Assembly (NCBI RefSeq): GCF_007860095.1
Contig: NZ_SJPT01000003.1
Coordinates: 62,001 to 126,000 of the forward strand
DNA length: 64,000 bases
From: Novipirellula galeiformis
Lineage (GTDB): Bacteria > Planctomycetota > Planctomycetia > Pirellulales > Pirellulaceae
Direction: 5' to 3'
Made by a program: the position numbers and the translations under genes. Of the stretch, positions 43,999 to 52,722 are shown one piece after another. The notes under the pieces are model-generated. The model worked only from the letters and a program-made list of their open reading frames with translations. It ran no database searches and was not told the origin of the DNA. Every line of letters starts with the position of its first letter. The stretch's first letter is position 1.

Positions 43999-44259
43999 CT
44001 ATCTCATTTTTGCTGGCAAAACAATTGCTTCGTCGACCACCATGCACACGATCCCGTCCCGAATGGGATAGATCAAGTCGCCGGTGGTGGTAACCAACCC
44101 CAGGTCAATGGCTTCGGTGATTCGTTGGTCTTGCCGGTCGCGGAGCTCCCCGCGCGAGATCGCCGCGTTGATTTTCTCGACCATGGAAGCTTGGGCAACT
44201 TGAAGTGTCCCGCCGCTGAGGGGACAGCGAAGCAGGGACACTAAATTTGGGTCAATCAT
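43999..44259 (-). CDS. Trm112/YcaR-like small protein
   Basis: 86 residues from the ATG at 44259; the frame opens 26 codons earlier without conserved residues. It has the Trm112 layout: LVSLLRCPLSGGTLQVA at the start and the C-terminal VTTTGDLIYPIRDGIVCMVV. Such proteins act as partners for methyltransferases in eukaryotes and archaea; bacterial versions are short and of unclear role. Only one cysteine of the usual zinc site is kept near the start. It is divergent from the exported protein gene at 44428. Confidence 0.8.
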   Translation of the reverse strand: MIDPNLVSLLRCPLSGGTLQVAQASMVEKINAAISRGELRDRQDQRITEAIDLGLVTTTGDLIYPIRDGIVCMVVDEAIVLPAKMR

Positions 44260-44427
44260 TTGATTTGGCTCAGCATTGAAGTGTTGAGTTTCCGAAACTA
44301 AGGGAGAGCTTGACTGATTCAGCAGGATGCTGAACATGTGTTGATCAAAGGATCTTTGATCTTCCCTTTCAGGCTGGCTTAACGAATTTCGTTCTTTTCT
44401 TGATTCTGACTACGGCGGAGGATTGCC

Positions 44428-45294
44428 ATGAAGTCGCGAGCTCGCTCGCGATTCGTCCAACCGGTTGCTCACTTTTGTGCAACGTTTTCGACGATCGCAG
44501 TTTTCAGTTGTACCAGCTCGTCTGTGCTTTTGGCGCAGTCTACGGGTGTGGCACAATCGTCTCCAGGCTACTACACCGATCCTCAGACTGGCATCGTCTA
44601 TCGCCAAGTCACCAAAACCATCGAACGCCCGGTCGTTGAAACCAAAACCGAGCAACGCGAACAAACGATCTACCGTCCGCAAACGGTAACCGAAACCAAA
44701 CCGGAAGCGCGAACCGTTTACACGCCCATCGTGCAATACGAGTGGCAACCCCGTTTGGAAGGCCGTTGGAATCCGTTTCGCCAGCCCACCGTCGCTTATC
44801 ATTCCGTTCCGCAAACACGCTGGGAAAGCCGCAACGAAGTCGTGCATCGTACGAACACCCGCACCGAGTGGATCGCCGAAAAGCGAACCGTAGAGGTTCC
44901 ACAGCGATTGGTGCGGATGGAACGCGAACAAAAAGTGGACTACGAAGTGGTCGGCCGTGTCGCTCCGCAACAGACTCCTGCGACTAGCAACGCGGAGGCG
45001 ATCGCGTCGCGTTTGCGTCCGCTCGATTCGAACACTCGCGTCGAAGCATTCAAGGCACCGGTAATCCCGGCACCAGCGACCCAAATCGCTCAGGGGCCTG
45101 CGGTCTACGCTCCACCGCGAATCGCGGCGTCGTCACTCGGGCGGATGACAAGTGACCCGCCACGTCGCTCGACGAGTCAAGTGGGGCTGCGGACGAACGA
45201 GTTGTATCCAGCCCCGAATGGAGGTTACAGCGGAGCATTGCCTCCGGCCACAACGGGCGTGGCCGCTTTGCCCGCGCTGCCGCTGTGGCGATAA
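44428..45294 (+). CDS. Exported hypothetical protein rich in Thr/Glu/Arg beta-like repeats
   Basis: 288 residues. A signal peptide (about 1-36, with VFSCTSSSVLLAQS) precedes a region of short repeated segments such as TKTIERPVVETKTEQREQ, YRPQTVTETKPEARTVY and RTEWIAEKRTVEVPQRLV, which look like extended beta strands. The C-terminal 90 residues are Pro/Ala-rich. Similar Arg/Glu/Val-rich secreted proteins occur widely in planctomycetes and may be cell-envelope structural proteins, but this is only inference. It converges on the polysaccharide locus. Confidence 0.78.
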   Translation: MKSRARSRFVQPVAHFCATFSTIAVFSCTSSSVLLAQSTGVAQSSPGYYTDPQTGIVYRQVTKTIERPVVETKTEQREQTIYRPQTVTETKPEARTVYTPIVQYEWQPRLEGRWNPFRQPTVAYHSVPQTRWESRNEVVHRTNTRTEWIAEKRTVEVPQRLVRMEREQKVDYEVVGRVAPQQTPATSNAEAIASRLRPLDSNTRVEAFKAPVIPAPATQIAQGPAVYAPPRIAASSLGRMTSDPPRRSTSQVGLRTNELYPAPNGGYSGALPPATTGVAALPALPLWR

Positions 45295-45368
45295 TTTCGG
45301 GGTAGCCACCATTGCCGCGAGTACCACAATTAACGCCATGCGGCTAACGTTGCCGAATGGCTGTGTGT

Positions 45369-46373
45369 TTACTTGTACTCGATGATTTGGGGAGACGTGC
45401 GTGTGAGTTGTCGCCACACGTACTGGCTCGCCCCGATGCATTCGGGCAACTTGGATCCGACGCAACTCGCGGCGTAGATCATCGATAGAGACGTGGGTCT
45501 GCCGCGTCGGCGGATCGCACGGGTCGCTTTGAGCCACAACAGCGCGTACGCCAAGGCAAGCACACCCAGGCTGATGAAGTGAGTGGGCCAGCAGAGGACG
45601 ATTGCCAACAGCGGCAGGATGCCTCCCCAAAAAACGACGCTGCGCAGCGGTTTAGCAAAGTGCCGTTCCGGGGCACGGCCGTGCATTGCAAAGCCCTCTG
45701 CGAAGGCGTGACCACAGCGCACGGCACGCTTCCACCACTGAGATAATTTATGCATGTTGACGTCGTGCATCGTCATCTCGTGGTCGAGCCGTTGCAGCTT
45801 CCAACCCCGCTGTCGAATTCGCACGCAAATTTCATAATCTTCACCTGCAATGACATCGTCCTTGTAGCCGCCGACATCATGAACGACGTCGCAGCGAAAC
45901 ATTGCATCCCCACCACACACACGTGTTTCGCCGATGGGCGTATCCCATTCGATATCGCATATCTGGTTGAATATACTGGCTTCGGGATACCGTTCACGTC
46001 GCCGTCCACAAACCGCTGCGGTTTGAGGATTGGAAAGGAGAGCCGCACGAGCTTGTTGCAGCCAACCCTCCGCAATTTCGCAATCGCCGTCGACAAACTG
46101 GACAAACCGCAACTCTGGAGTGATTTGCATTAGCCGTTGAAAGCCGGCGTTGCGACCGCGAGCCGCCGAAAAGGGGCGGGACCGATCGAGGGAGACGACA
46201 TCGGCGCCAAGCTCGATCGCCATTGATACACTGTCGTCGGTCGAGCCCGAATCGACGTAGACGAGATGAGCGGAATCATGCAACGCGGATTTTAAACACG
46301 CCTTTAAACGCGGGCCTTCGTTGCGCCCGATCGCGACAACGCCAAGATCAGAAAACAATCGATCCACCTCCAT
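45369..46373 (-). CDS. Family 2 glycosyltransferase with C-terminal membrane segments
   Basis: 334 residues from the ATG at 46373; the frame is open further upstream with unlikely residues. The GT2 fold shows VVAIGRNEGPRLKACLKSAL, YVDSGSTDDSV and the DxD-like FVQFVDGDCEIAEGWL, then VCGGDAMFRCDVVHDVGGY. Two hydrophobic segments near residues 260-300 may anchor it. It probably adds a sugar to a lipid-linked glycan on the inner face of the membrane. It is the last gene of the polysaccharide locus, 103 bp after the sugar transferase. Confidence 0.9.
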   Translation of the reverse strand: MEVDRLFSDLGVVAIGRNEGPRLKACLKSALHDSAHLVYVDSGSTDDSVSMAIELGADVVSLDRSRPFSAARGRNAGFQRLMQITPELRFVQFVDGDCEIAEGWLQQARAALLSNPQTAAVCGRRRERYPEASIFNQICDIEWDTPIGETRVCGGDAMFRCDVVHDVGGYKDDVIAGEDYEICVRIRQRGWKLQRLDHEMTMHDVNMHKLSQWWKRAVRCGHAFAEGFAMHGRAPERHFAKPLRSVVFWGGILPLLAIVLCWPTHFISLGVLALAYALLWLKATRAIRRRGRPTSLSMIYAASCVGSKLPECIGASQYVWRQLTRTSPQIIEYK

Positions 46374-46476
46374 GGATGTAAATGGTGCAGCAGAGTTGCG
46401 ATGCGCGGAACCGGAAACCGATGCTAGGAAGAAAGATATTCCCATCGCCTATTCCATGCGTCGGCGACGCGAATGG

Positions 46477-47151
46477 TCAATAAGCCCCCTTGCCGCTAAT
46501 GACCACGGGGATGGTTCTGAAAATCAAAGTGATGTCGAGCCAGAAACTTCGCCGGCGGATGTATTCCAAATCCATCATGATCTGTTGATCAAAGGGGACG
46601 TCGCCGCGTCCGGAGACTTGCCAGATACACGTCAGACCGGGAAGCACATCGAAGCGGCTGTAATCCAATGGGCTGTAGCGATCGACTTCTTCGGGCAGGG
46701 TTGGGCGAGGGCCGACAACGCTCATGTCGCCCCGCAACACATTCCAAAATTGGGGTAGTTCATCAATGCTGTAGCGGCGAATCCAGCGGCCTAGCCAAGT
46801 GATTCGTGGATCGTGTTGTAACTTAAACGTGCGCTCGTCGGCATGCTTGTTTAACTTGCGGATATCATTCTTTTGCATTTCAGCGTTCACGACCATTGAG
46901 CGAAACTTCAAACATTCAAAACAACGACCGCCTCGTCCGACACGTTGGGACCAATAGAAAACGTTGCCGCCATCTTCCCACTTAATCGCCAACGCAACCA
47001 ATAGAAAGAGGGGCCAACTGAAAAACAACGCGGTCCCGGCAATCAAAAAATCGAGTGCGCGCTTGGCATGCTGATAAAAATCGATGCCTTCGACCGACGT
47101 CATTCCGGTTGTGAAAAAGAAATCGTAGTTGACAGGATTCGATCTAGTCAT
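46477..47151 (-). CDS. Initiating sugar transferase (bacterial sugar transferase family)
   Basis: 224 residues from the ATG at 47151; a TTG at 47166 is also possible. One membrane helix (ALDFLIAGTALFFSWPLFLL) is followed by the conserved catalytic region: FYWSQRVGRGGRCFECLKFR, SIDELPQFWNVLRGDMSVVG, GPRPTLPEEVDRYS and PGLTCIWQVSGRGD. Members transfer a sugar phosphate to undecaprenyl phosphate, the first step of a Wzx/Wzy polysaccharide. Only the C-terminal catalytic unit is present, as in PglC-like and other short forms. It is cotranscribed with the glycosyltransferase after it; repeat copy E lies before it. Confidence 0.93.
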   Translation of the reverse strand: MTRSNPVNYDFFFTTGMTSVEGIDFYQHAKRALDFLIAGTALFFSWPLFLLVALAIKWEDGGNVFYWSQRVGRGGRCFECLKFRSMVVNAEMQKNDIRKLNKHADERTFKLQHDPRITWLGRWIRRYSIDELPQFWNVLRGDMSVVGPRPTLPEEVDRYSPLDYSRFDVLPGLTCIWQVSGRGDVPFDQQIMMDLEYIRRRSFWLDITLIFRTIPVVISGKGAY

Positions 47152-47247
47152 CGCTGTAACCGGCAAACGGGGAAATCAAAGGGCGTTTGGTTTTAAACGA
47201 ACTTCACGATGGGACTCGCTGCATGCTGCTTTGTGTTAGCGTGGATA

Positions 47248-47368
47248 TTTCATAACCCGGCGTGTAAGTGAGGGAATGTCTGTCGTGTACTCGGTCCCTC
47301 GCTGACGCTTCGGGTTATGATTTGGTGGTGAAAACGGCTGTAACGCAACTTTAAAACGGACGCCTCGG
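47248..47368 (+). repeat. Dispersed palindromic repeat, copy E
   Basis: Left arm TTCATAACCCGGCGTGTAAG with TGAGGGA, right arm GGTCCCTCGCTGACGCTTCG ending GGTTATGA at 47320, then the tail TTTGGTGGTGAAAACGGCTG and AACGCAACTTTAAAACG. Well preserved. It lies between the gene 47492-48826 and the sugar transferase. Confidence 0.87.
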
Positions 47369-47491
47369 GGTATGGTTTTGACTTGCGTACATCACTCAAT
47401 CGCCGTAGCGAGTTGTTGAGTAAGCGGTTGAAATGTTTTGGAGTGTTCGGATGCAATGATCGGCTTAGCGCGAGGCTGCGCCTTGATCGAC

Positions 47492-48826
47492 TTAACTTGG
47501 CGAAGCGAACACCACTTCATCCTTGTCAACGTTCGTAACCGTAGGTGTCGGGATTCGGTTGTCATCGTTCGTCGTCGCTGCGTGATGCGTATTCGCGGTG
47601 AGCTGAAGGAATAAATTCGATAGTTTTTTGGCTTCGTGGTGAGCGTCATGGCGTTTTCGCACCCGCGCCGCCCCCGTCGCTCCTAGCCGGACGAGTTGGT
47701 CCAGCGGAGCGTCGATGGCCTTTTTCATCGCCCGGCTTAAAGCTGCTGCGGATCCGGCGGGAATCAGCCAGCCGCTCACGCCGCTGCGAATCAATTCGGG
47801 AACCCCCGCAATCGAGGTCGCAATGACGGGACGCCCCAAGGCGAGTGATTCCATGCACGCCACCGGCAAGCCTTCGGCGAAACTAGGCATCACCAACACC
47901 CGGCTGGCCAGTAGATGCGATTGAACCTGCACGCCCGTTCTCCAGCCGACGAGGGTGACTTTCGATTGAAGCTGATGCTCGGCAATCAACGTTTCGAGTA
48001 CCGGTCGCAATGAGCCATCGCCGACAATCGTCAATTGGAATTCAACCCCTTCGCGATCAAGTTTCGCAGCGGCTTGAATCAATAGCGGCATTCCTTTTTG
48101 CTCATGGAGTCGCCCAATTGCTAACAAACGCGGTTCCTCGGGAGGCGGCGAGAGGGGACAATGGAAGTAGCTTTCATCGAGACCACAACGGACGACTTTG
48201 ACTTTGGACCAATCCGCGTAGCCGACCCACCGCAACAATTGGCTGCGTCCAAAATGACTGACTCCGACGACAAATTCAGCGTGTGAAATCTTTTGACCCA
48301 GCCCCAGTTGGAGCGGTCGATCAAACTCCTCGGGGCCGTGAACGGTAAAGCTAAATTTGGGCCCACCCAAGACACGGCAAAGCGTTGCGACGGTCGCCGA
48401 GTTGGTGCCGAAATGAGCGTGAAGATGCGAGATGTTGTCGCGATCGGTCCATTGCCGGATCACGGTCGCTTCGACGAGATAGATCATCTGACGAAAAAAG
48501 GAACCGCCACAGCGATAAAAGGAGAACGCCAATCGAAATGCCCTGAGGAAACGCAGCGGATTTCGCAGCCCGACCCAAACCAACGATGCGACGAGTGCGA
48601 AGTGCGATAAATCGAGGACGTAGTTCGATAGCGTTTCCTCGCGTTGGTCGATCGGGTCGACCACCGCCACGGTGGGACGGCGCAGCCCATAGCGAAACAC
48701 GCGATGCCCAAGTTTCTCTAAGGCATGAATCTCGCGGCGAATAAACGTGCCGCTGATCGCCGGGTATTGGTTGACCAAGTACGCAATCCGCACCGCTTGG
48801 CATTGCTCTTGGGTCGCATCGGTCAT
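47492..48826 (-). CDS. Family 4 glycosyltransferase
   Basis: 444 residues from the ATG at 48826, chosen because it overlaps the upstream stop codon (ATGA). GT-B features are AYLVNQYPAISGTFIRREIH near the start, SHLHAHFGTNSATVATL, RLLAIGRLHEQKGMPLLIQA, and the C-terminal VMPSFAEGLPVACMESLALG with PVIATSIAGVPELI. Such retaining enzymes use nucleotide sugars to extend lipid-linked glycans. Part of the polysaccharide locus and translationally coupled to the preceding glycosyltransferase. Confidence 0.93.
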   Translation of the reverse strand: MTDATQEQCQAVRIAYLVNQYPAISGTFIRREIHALEKLGHRVFRYGLRRPTVAVVDPIDQREETLSNYVLDLSHFALVASLVWVGLRNPLRFLRAFRLAFSFYRCGGSFFRQMIYLVEATVIRQWTDRDNISHLHAHFGTNSATVATLCRVLGGPKFSFTVHGPEEFDRPLQLGLGQKISHAEFVVGVSHFGRSQLLRWVGYADWSKVKVVRCGLDESYFHCPLSPPPEEPRLLAIGRLHEQKGMPLLIQAAAKLDREGVEFQLTIVGDGSLRPVLETLIAEHQLQSKVTLVGWRTGVQVQSHLLASRVLVMPSFAEGLPVACMESLALGRPVIATSIAGVPELIRSGVSGWLIPAGSAAALSRAMKKAIDAPLDQLVRLGATGAARVRKRHDAHHEAKKLSNLFLQLTANTHHAATTNDDNRIPTPTVTNVDKDEVVFASPS

Positions 48827-49785
48827 CGGCTTAACCCACGAACAAAGACGCTGTTGCATAGAAAGTCTCTCCACAGCTTGGGAGGATCTTCCACCGGTTT
48901 ACGCTGGAGGGTTGCGCGAACGATCCAGCATGCGCGTCCGCTCAGCCAGACGGCGTCCGCGATCCCCGTTCGTAGGGAACCATGTTTGGAAAAGAAATAA
49001 CGGCGTCGAGAATCAAACCAATATCGGGGGCGTTGCCTGAGGATCGCTTGCTCGCCCGTGACGCCCGAAGATTGTCCAACAAGGTGAATGACTCGGCTTT
49101 CCGGTTGGCACCACGTCGTGAACCCTGCTTGCTTGGCGCGGTGACAAAAGTCAACCTCCTCGTAGTACATGAAATAGCCATCGTCGAGCATGCCGATCTG
49201 TTCAAAAACCTCGCTGCGAATTAAGAAGCTTGCTCCGGAAACCCAGTCGACTTCACAGGCGTGAGAGCACGGTTTCAACGCCACTTCATGGTCCTTTAAC
49301 ATCCGGTTAACGATGGAAAAACGCCACGCGTCAATCAATTCACTGCGGATGTGGGGGAAACGGAATGCCGAGGATTGTAATTCGCCATCGCGACACTGCA
49401 GTCGGCTGCCCACGATTCCCGCCGACGGATGGGATTGAAGCGTTTCCAGCAAAGGGGTGAGGGCACCCGGAAGCACGATCGTGTCGGGATTTAACAACCA
49501 CACCGCGTCGGGACGCTGCGGGCGTGACAAGGCAGCGGCAATCCCCACATTATTCGCAGCCGCAAATCCTCGGTTCTCGGACAACGCCGTCAAGCGAACC
49601 CAGGATTGCCAACCACGCTGTTGGATCGCGTTGGCGAGCACACAAACGGAGTCGTCACCCGAGTCGGCGTCGAGCAACTCTACCGAAAAATGATGAGACT
49701 CACATGCGATCGGCGCAAGCGATTCGAGACAGTTAACGGCTAAGGTTGCCGTTTGGTAATTGACGATGATGGTGACGATGTTCAT
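48823..49785 (-). CDS. Family 2 glycosyltransferase (rhamnosyltransferase-like)
   Basis: 320 residues. N-terminal VTIIVNYQTATLAVNCLESL, LSENRGFAAANNVGIAAAL, the metal-site VWLLNPDTIVLPGAL and WVSGASFLIRSEVFEQIGML with FMYYEEVDFCHRAKQAGF match the WcaA/RfbN-like GT2 group that often adds rhamnose or a similar sugar. Its stop overlaps the start of the following GT4 gene by 4 bp. The gap to the preceding gene is 74 bp. Confidence 0.93.
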   Translation of the reverse strand: MNIVTIIVNYQTATLAVNCLESLAPIACESHHFSVELLDADSGDDSVCVLANAIQQRGWQSWVRLTALSENRGFAAANNVGIAAALSRPQRPDAVWLLNPDTIVLPGALTPLLETLQSHPSAGIVGSRLQCRDGELQSSAFRFPHIRSELIDAWRFSIVNRMLKDHEVALKPCSHACEVDWVSGASFLIRSEVFEQIGMLDDGYFMYYEEVDFCHRAKQAGFTTWCQPESRVIHLVGQSSGVTGEQAILRQRPRYWFDSRRRYFFSKHGSLRTGIADAVWLSGRACWIVRATLQRKPVEDPPKLWRDFLCNSVFVRGLSR

Positions 49786-49859
49786 CGGGAAGACATTGAT
49801 TCAAGGGTGCGGTCAAATCGCCAGCGGAAAGGCTGGCACTCGCAGTTTCATGGAGTCGC

Positions 49860-51233
49860 TCAAATTCTTGGTCCGCTGATGGCACCGATGGTGGGATGCC
49901 CCGGGGGGACCGATGTCGTTCGCGGTGCCGCGTCGGACGATGGCGTTCGCAGTCGAGGGCGAGAGATTGCATGGAACGTCCATTCGGCACGCTGCGCGTA
50001 CCAGCTCTCTAAGCTGTATTTGGAGGCAGCACGGCGAGCATTCAATGAAATTTCAACCAATTGACCACGTTGCAATTCCAGTTCCGCGAGCCGTCGTCCC
50101 GATCGTTCGAGATCGTTTTTAGGCAAAATCACTCCCGTTTGATCCTCCGCTAATCGACTCTGGATACTGGCTTGGTCGAAACCGAGAATGGGCAGCCCAG
50201 ATGAGTAGCAAGACAAAAACGGTTGAATGTTGCAATTCACAATGGGGGTCAATAAAACGGCATCGTATTGAAATGGGCGTGGCACGGATTCAACATGATC
50301 CGATCTTGAATCTTGGAATTGAACCACATTGGTTAATCCGAGCTTGGCAATCTGATATTGGAGTTCGGATCGTTGCACGCCTCGGCCATAGAGGTCCAAA
50401 CGGATATTCGCACCGAGGTTACGTGCATAACGAATAATCGCAATGCTGAAATTGACGCCGTATTTAGGCTCGAGTGGCGCGTAACAAACGAGTCGGAGCG
50501 GTTGCTCAGGCCGATCGCCTTGGAGGCGTTTTAAAAGCTCGGCTTCGCTGATCACGTCCGCATTGCACAGCGTAGGCTCGTAGAAAAATCGAGGGTTGTG
50601 GGCGAACTTGGAATACTGACGCAGTGAATCTTCGCTGCTAAATAGGCTTAGCTCCGCATGCTTTGCGAGTCGTTCACAGCGGCGACGGAATTGACGTCGC
50701 TCGAAGGGATGAGGAGCAACGTGAGGACAGGCCACCGGTTTTCGAGTCTCGATTGATTGCCTCCAGGACGATTTGTCGGGACCCCAAGACGATTCATCGG
50801 AATGAACCAAGACGATCGGCGTCGCTATTCCCTTTGCTTGAAGTGTTTCATTGGCGATCACGGAATCCGATGTCGCATGAATTTCAGCTTGCAACACGCA
50901 ACCTCTCTGCGTGTAGGTTCGCAATGCCGTTCGCCAATCCGCGTGATGATCCGTGTTCGCGAGATGTGGCATATTCTGATGCGTAAAGGCAGGCTCAATG
51001 CGAATGTTTTCCGCGCTGGGATCAAAGCGGTTCCAGCCTCCTTCGTCGCGATCCAACGTGGAGTTGAGATTGTTTTCGCCGGTCGAGACGATGGTCGGAG
51101 CCAGCAAGGTTAATTGCCCAAAATGATCATCCAGTGCATTGCGTAGCAGACGCAAACTTCGCGTCCTGTTCGATGGCAGAAAAATCGCATCATTGCAAGT
51201 AACGAATGGTTGGTTGGTTAAGATGACGTACAT
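49860..51233 (-). CDS. Putative family 4-like glycosyltransferase
   Basis: 457 residues from the ATG at 51233. Only the second half resembles GT-B enzymes: LRLVCYAPLEPKYGVNFSIA, IRLDLYGRGVQRSELQYQIA, VQFQDSRSDHV and PFLSCYSSGLPILGFDQASI. The usual EGxP-type E-x7-E motif is weak, and the N-terminal domain is divergent. Position in the polysaccharide locus supports a glycosyltransferase role. The C-terminal 35 residues are polar and Pro/Ser-rich. Confidence 0.72.
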   Translation of the reverse strand: MYVILTNQPFVTCNDAIFLPSNRTRSLRLLRNALDDHFGQLTLLAPTIVSTGENNLNSTLDRDEGGWNRFDPSAENIRIEPAFTHQNMPHLANTDHHADWRTALRTYTQRGCVLQAEIHATSDSVIANETLQAKGIATPIVLVHSDESSWGPDKSSWRQSIETRKPVACPHVAPHPFERRQFRRRCERLAKHAELSLFSSEDSLRQYSKFAHNPRFFYEPTLCNADVISEAELLKRLQGDRPEQPLRLVCYAPLEPKYGVNFSIAIIRYARNLGANIRLDLYGRGVQRSELQYQIAKLGLTNVVQFQDSRSDHVESVPRPFQYDAVLLTPIVNCNIQPFLSCYSSGLPILGFDQASIQSRLAEDQTGVILPKNDLERSGRRLAELELQRGQLVEISLNARRAASKYSLESWYAQRAEWTFHAISRPRLRTPSSDAAPRTTSVPPGHPTIGAISGPRI

Positions 51234-51352
51234 CGTATTGTCAAGTTGGAAGTCGAGTTGATCAGCCGGGGGCACCACTCAGCGGAACCGACCCTGCGGT
51301 TCGTGACTACTTTTATTTAACTGCCTTCATTTACGTTCCTCCTTTGCATTGG

Positions 51353-52627
51353 TTATCCACCTCGATCCGTGCGAATCCACGCCCGTTCCGGGCGGAGTAG
51401 AAAGCGAACATACAGCGGGACTTTTCGAACTACATACAAGGGAATTGCAAGTATCGTGCGCAGCTTGGCGTGTGCCGGTCGGTAGCGACACCATGCGGCC
51501 CCCATGCCTGTGCCCGCGATGCCCGTGATCGCCATCCATCCCAGTAAAGGGGCAACCGAGTGGCCCTTTATCGCAGCGATAAGAACGACGATGCCGATCG
51601 CTAGAGAGGTCATCAGCAGTAGTGACAATGGTAGGATCAGCAAATCAAGTACGGCCAACGCGCTGTACCATGTGGGTTGGCGTAACCAACCTCGAATCAA
51701 CCGCGGGATTTGGCTGCAGACGAGTTGTAGATGGCCATGTTCCCAACGTCGGCGTTGTGATTGAGTGGCCCTAGAGGTCGTCGGAAAGGTGGCGGAGCAT
51801 TTCGCGTCAGGGCAAAACCGTACGGGATGCCCCGCCAGGATCATGTCAAACGTCCAACGCATGTCCTCAACCAAGTGTCCGCTTGGAACGCTCAATTGGG
51901 GTAACAACGGGCGCGGAAACGCCATCCCCGAACCCGATAGCGTGCAAGCCCCGCCGATCCTCGCTAAACCGAGGGGACGAACATGGTTCTTGATCGTGAA
52001 TGCGAATTCCGACAACAAGCTTCCGGCGGTCATCGGGATCGATTCCGGTTGATGCATCAAGTAACTCGCCTGAGCGGGTTGCTGTGTTCGAGCGACCTGG
52101 GTCGCCAACAAATCGATGGCATCCGCTTCGATGCGACAATCCGAGTCGACAATGACCACGACACGATCGATTTCGCCGGGCTCTCTCAGAAAATCAAAGG
52201 CAAACTGCAATGCATAATCTTTGCCGCGACGTTCATCGTCAAACCGCTCGAGAACCTCCATCGTGGCGAAGCCGTTTTTCCGTTTGGACAATTCCGCTGC
52301 ATACCGATTTGCGATCGTCGCGGTATCGTCGCTGCAGTTGTCGGCGACCAAGATAATGCGGTCAGTTGAACGCAGTGATGCGATCACCGAATCGAGTGCG
52401 AGGGCGAGTCCCCGTTGTTCATTGTGAGCGGGCATGATCACGTCCACCGCAGGGCGTGGCAATGCATGACTCGCTCGTTGCGGTTCACCCTCTTGTCGTG
52501 GGTGGTGGCTCGTGGTCCTTGCTGTTGTGCCAAGTAGGCATTCGCACCCGAGCAATAGCAGCGGAGCGGTGATGGTGATCACAGCCGTCCAAAGCGTGAG
52601 GTTGATCAGGTCGTGAGCAAGGATCAT
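51353..52627 (-). CDS. Membrane family 2 glycosyltransferase
   Basis: 424 residues. One N-terminal membrane helix (LWTAVITITAPLLLLGCECL) is followed by a processive-type GT2 domain: VDVIMPAHNEQRGLALALDS, ILVADNCSDDTA, the DxD in VVVIVDSDCRIEADAI, a CTLSGSGMAFPR acceptor segment, and QSQRRRWEHGH, which is the Q(Q/R)xRW motif of the cellulose-synthase-like group. Two or three membrane helices close the protein (about 310-375). It probably builds or extends a polymer at the inner membrane. Confidence 0.92.
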   Translation of the reverse strand: MILAHDLINLTLWTAVITITAPLLLLGCECLLGTTARTTSHHPRQEGEPQRASHALPRPAVDVIMPAHNEQRGLALALDSVIASLRSTDRIILVADNCSDDTATIANRYAAELSKRKNGFATMEVLERFDDERRGKDYALQFAFDFLREPGEIDRVVVIVDSDCRIEADAIDLLATQVARTQQPAQASYLMHQPESIPMTAGSLLSEFAFTIKNHVRPLGLARIGGACTLSGSGMAFPRPLLPQLSVPSGHLVEDMRWTFDMILAGHPVRFCPDAKCSATFPTTSRATQSQRRRWEHGHLQLVCSQIPRLIRGWLRQPTWYSALAVLDLLILPLSLLLMTSLAIGIVVLIAAIKGHSVAPLLGWMAITGIAGTGMGAAWCRYRPAHAKLRTILAIPLYVVRKVPLYVRFLLRPERAWIRTDRGG

Positions 52628-52722
52628 GAAAGAGATCTTTCACCGCTTGGATTGAATGATCGGTCACCTGTGCCGGCCTAGCCAAAAAAACTTAAGCCGT
52701 GCCGTATGTCAGGATGGGGAAG

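Noticed and set aside
44410-45084. A 224-codon minus-strand frame opposite the exported protein at 44428
   Set aside because: No signal or motif; the plus frame has a good signal peptide and repeated motifs.
47250-47456. Short frames in the dispersed repeats (also 17225-17437 and 25865-26224) sharing an RSVSEGP-like peptide
   Set aside because: The shared peptide comes from the palindromic DNA repeat, in intergenic places; these are best treated as non-coding.
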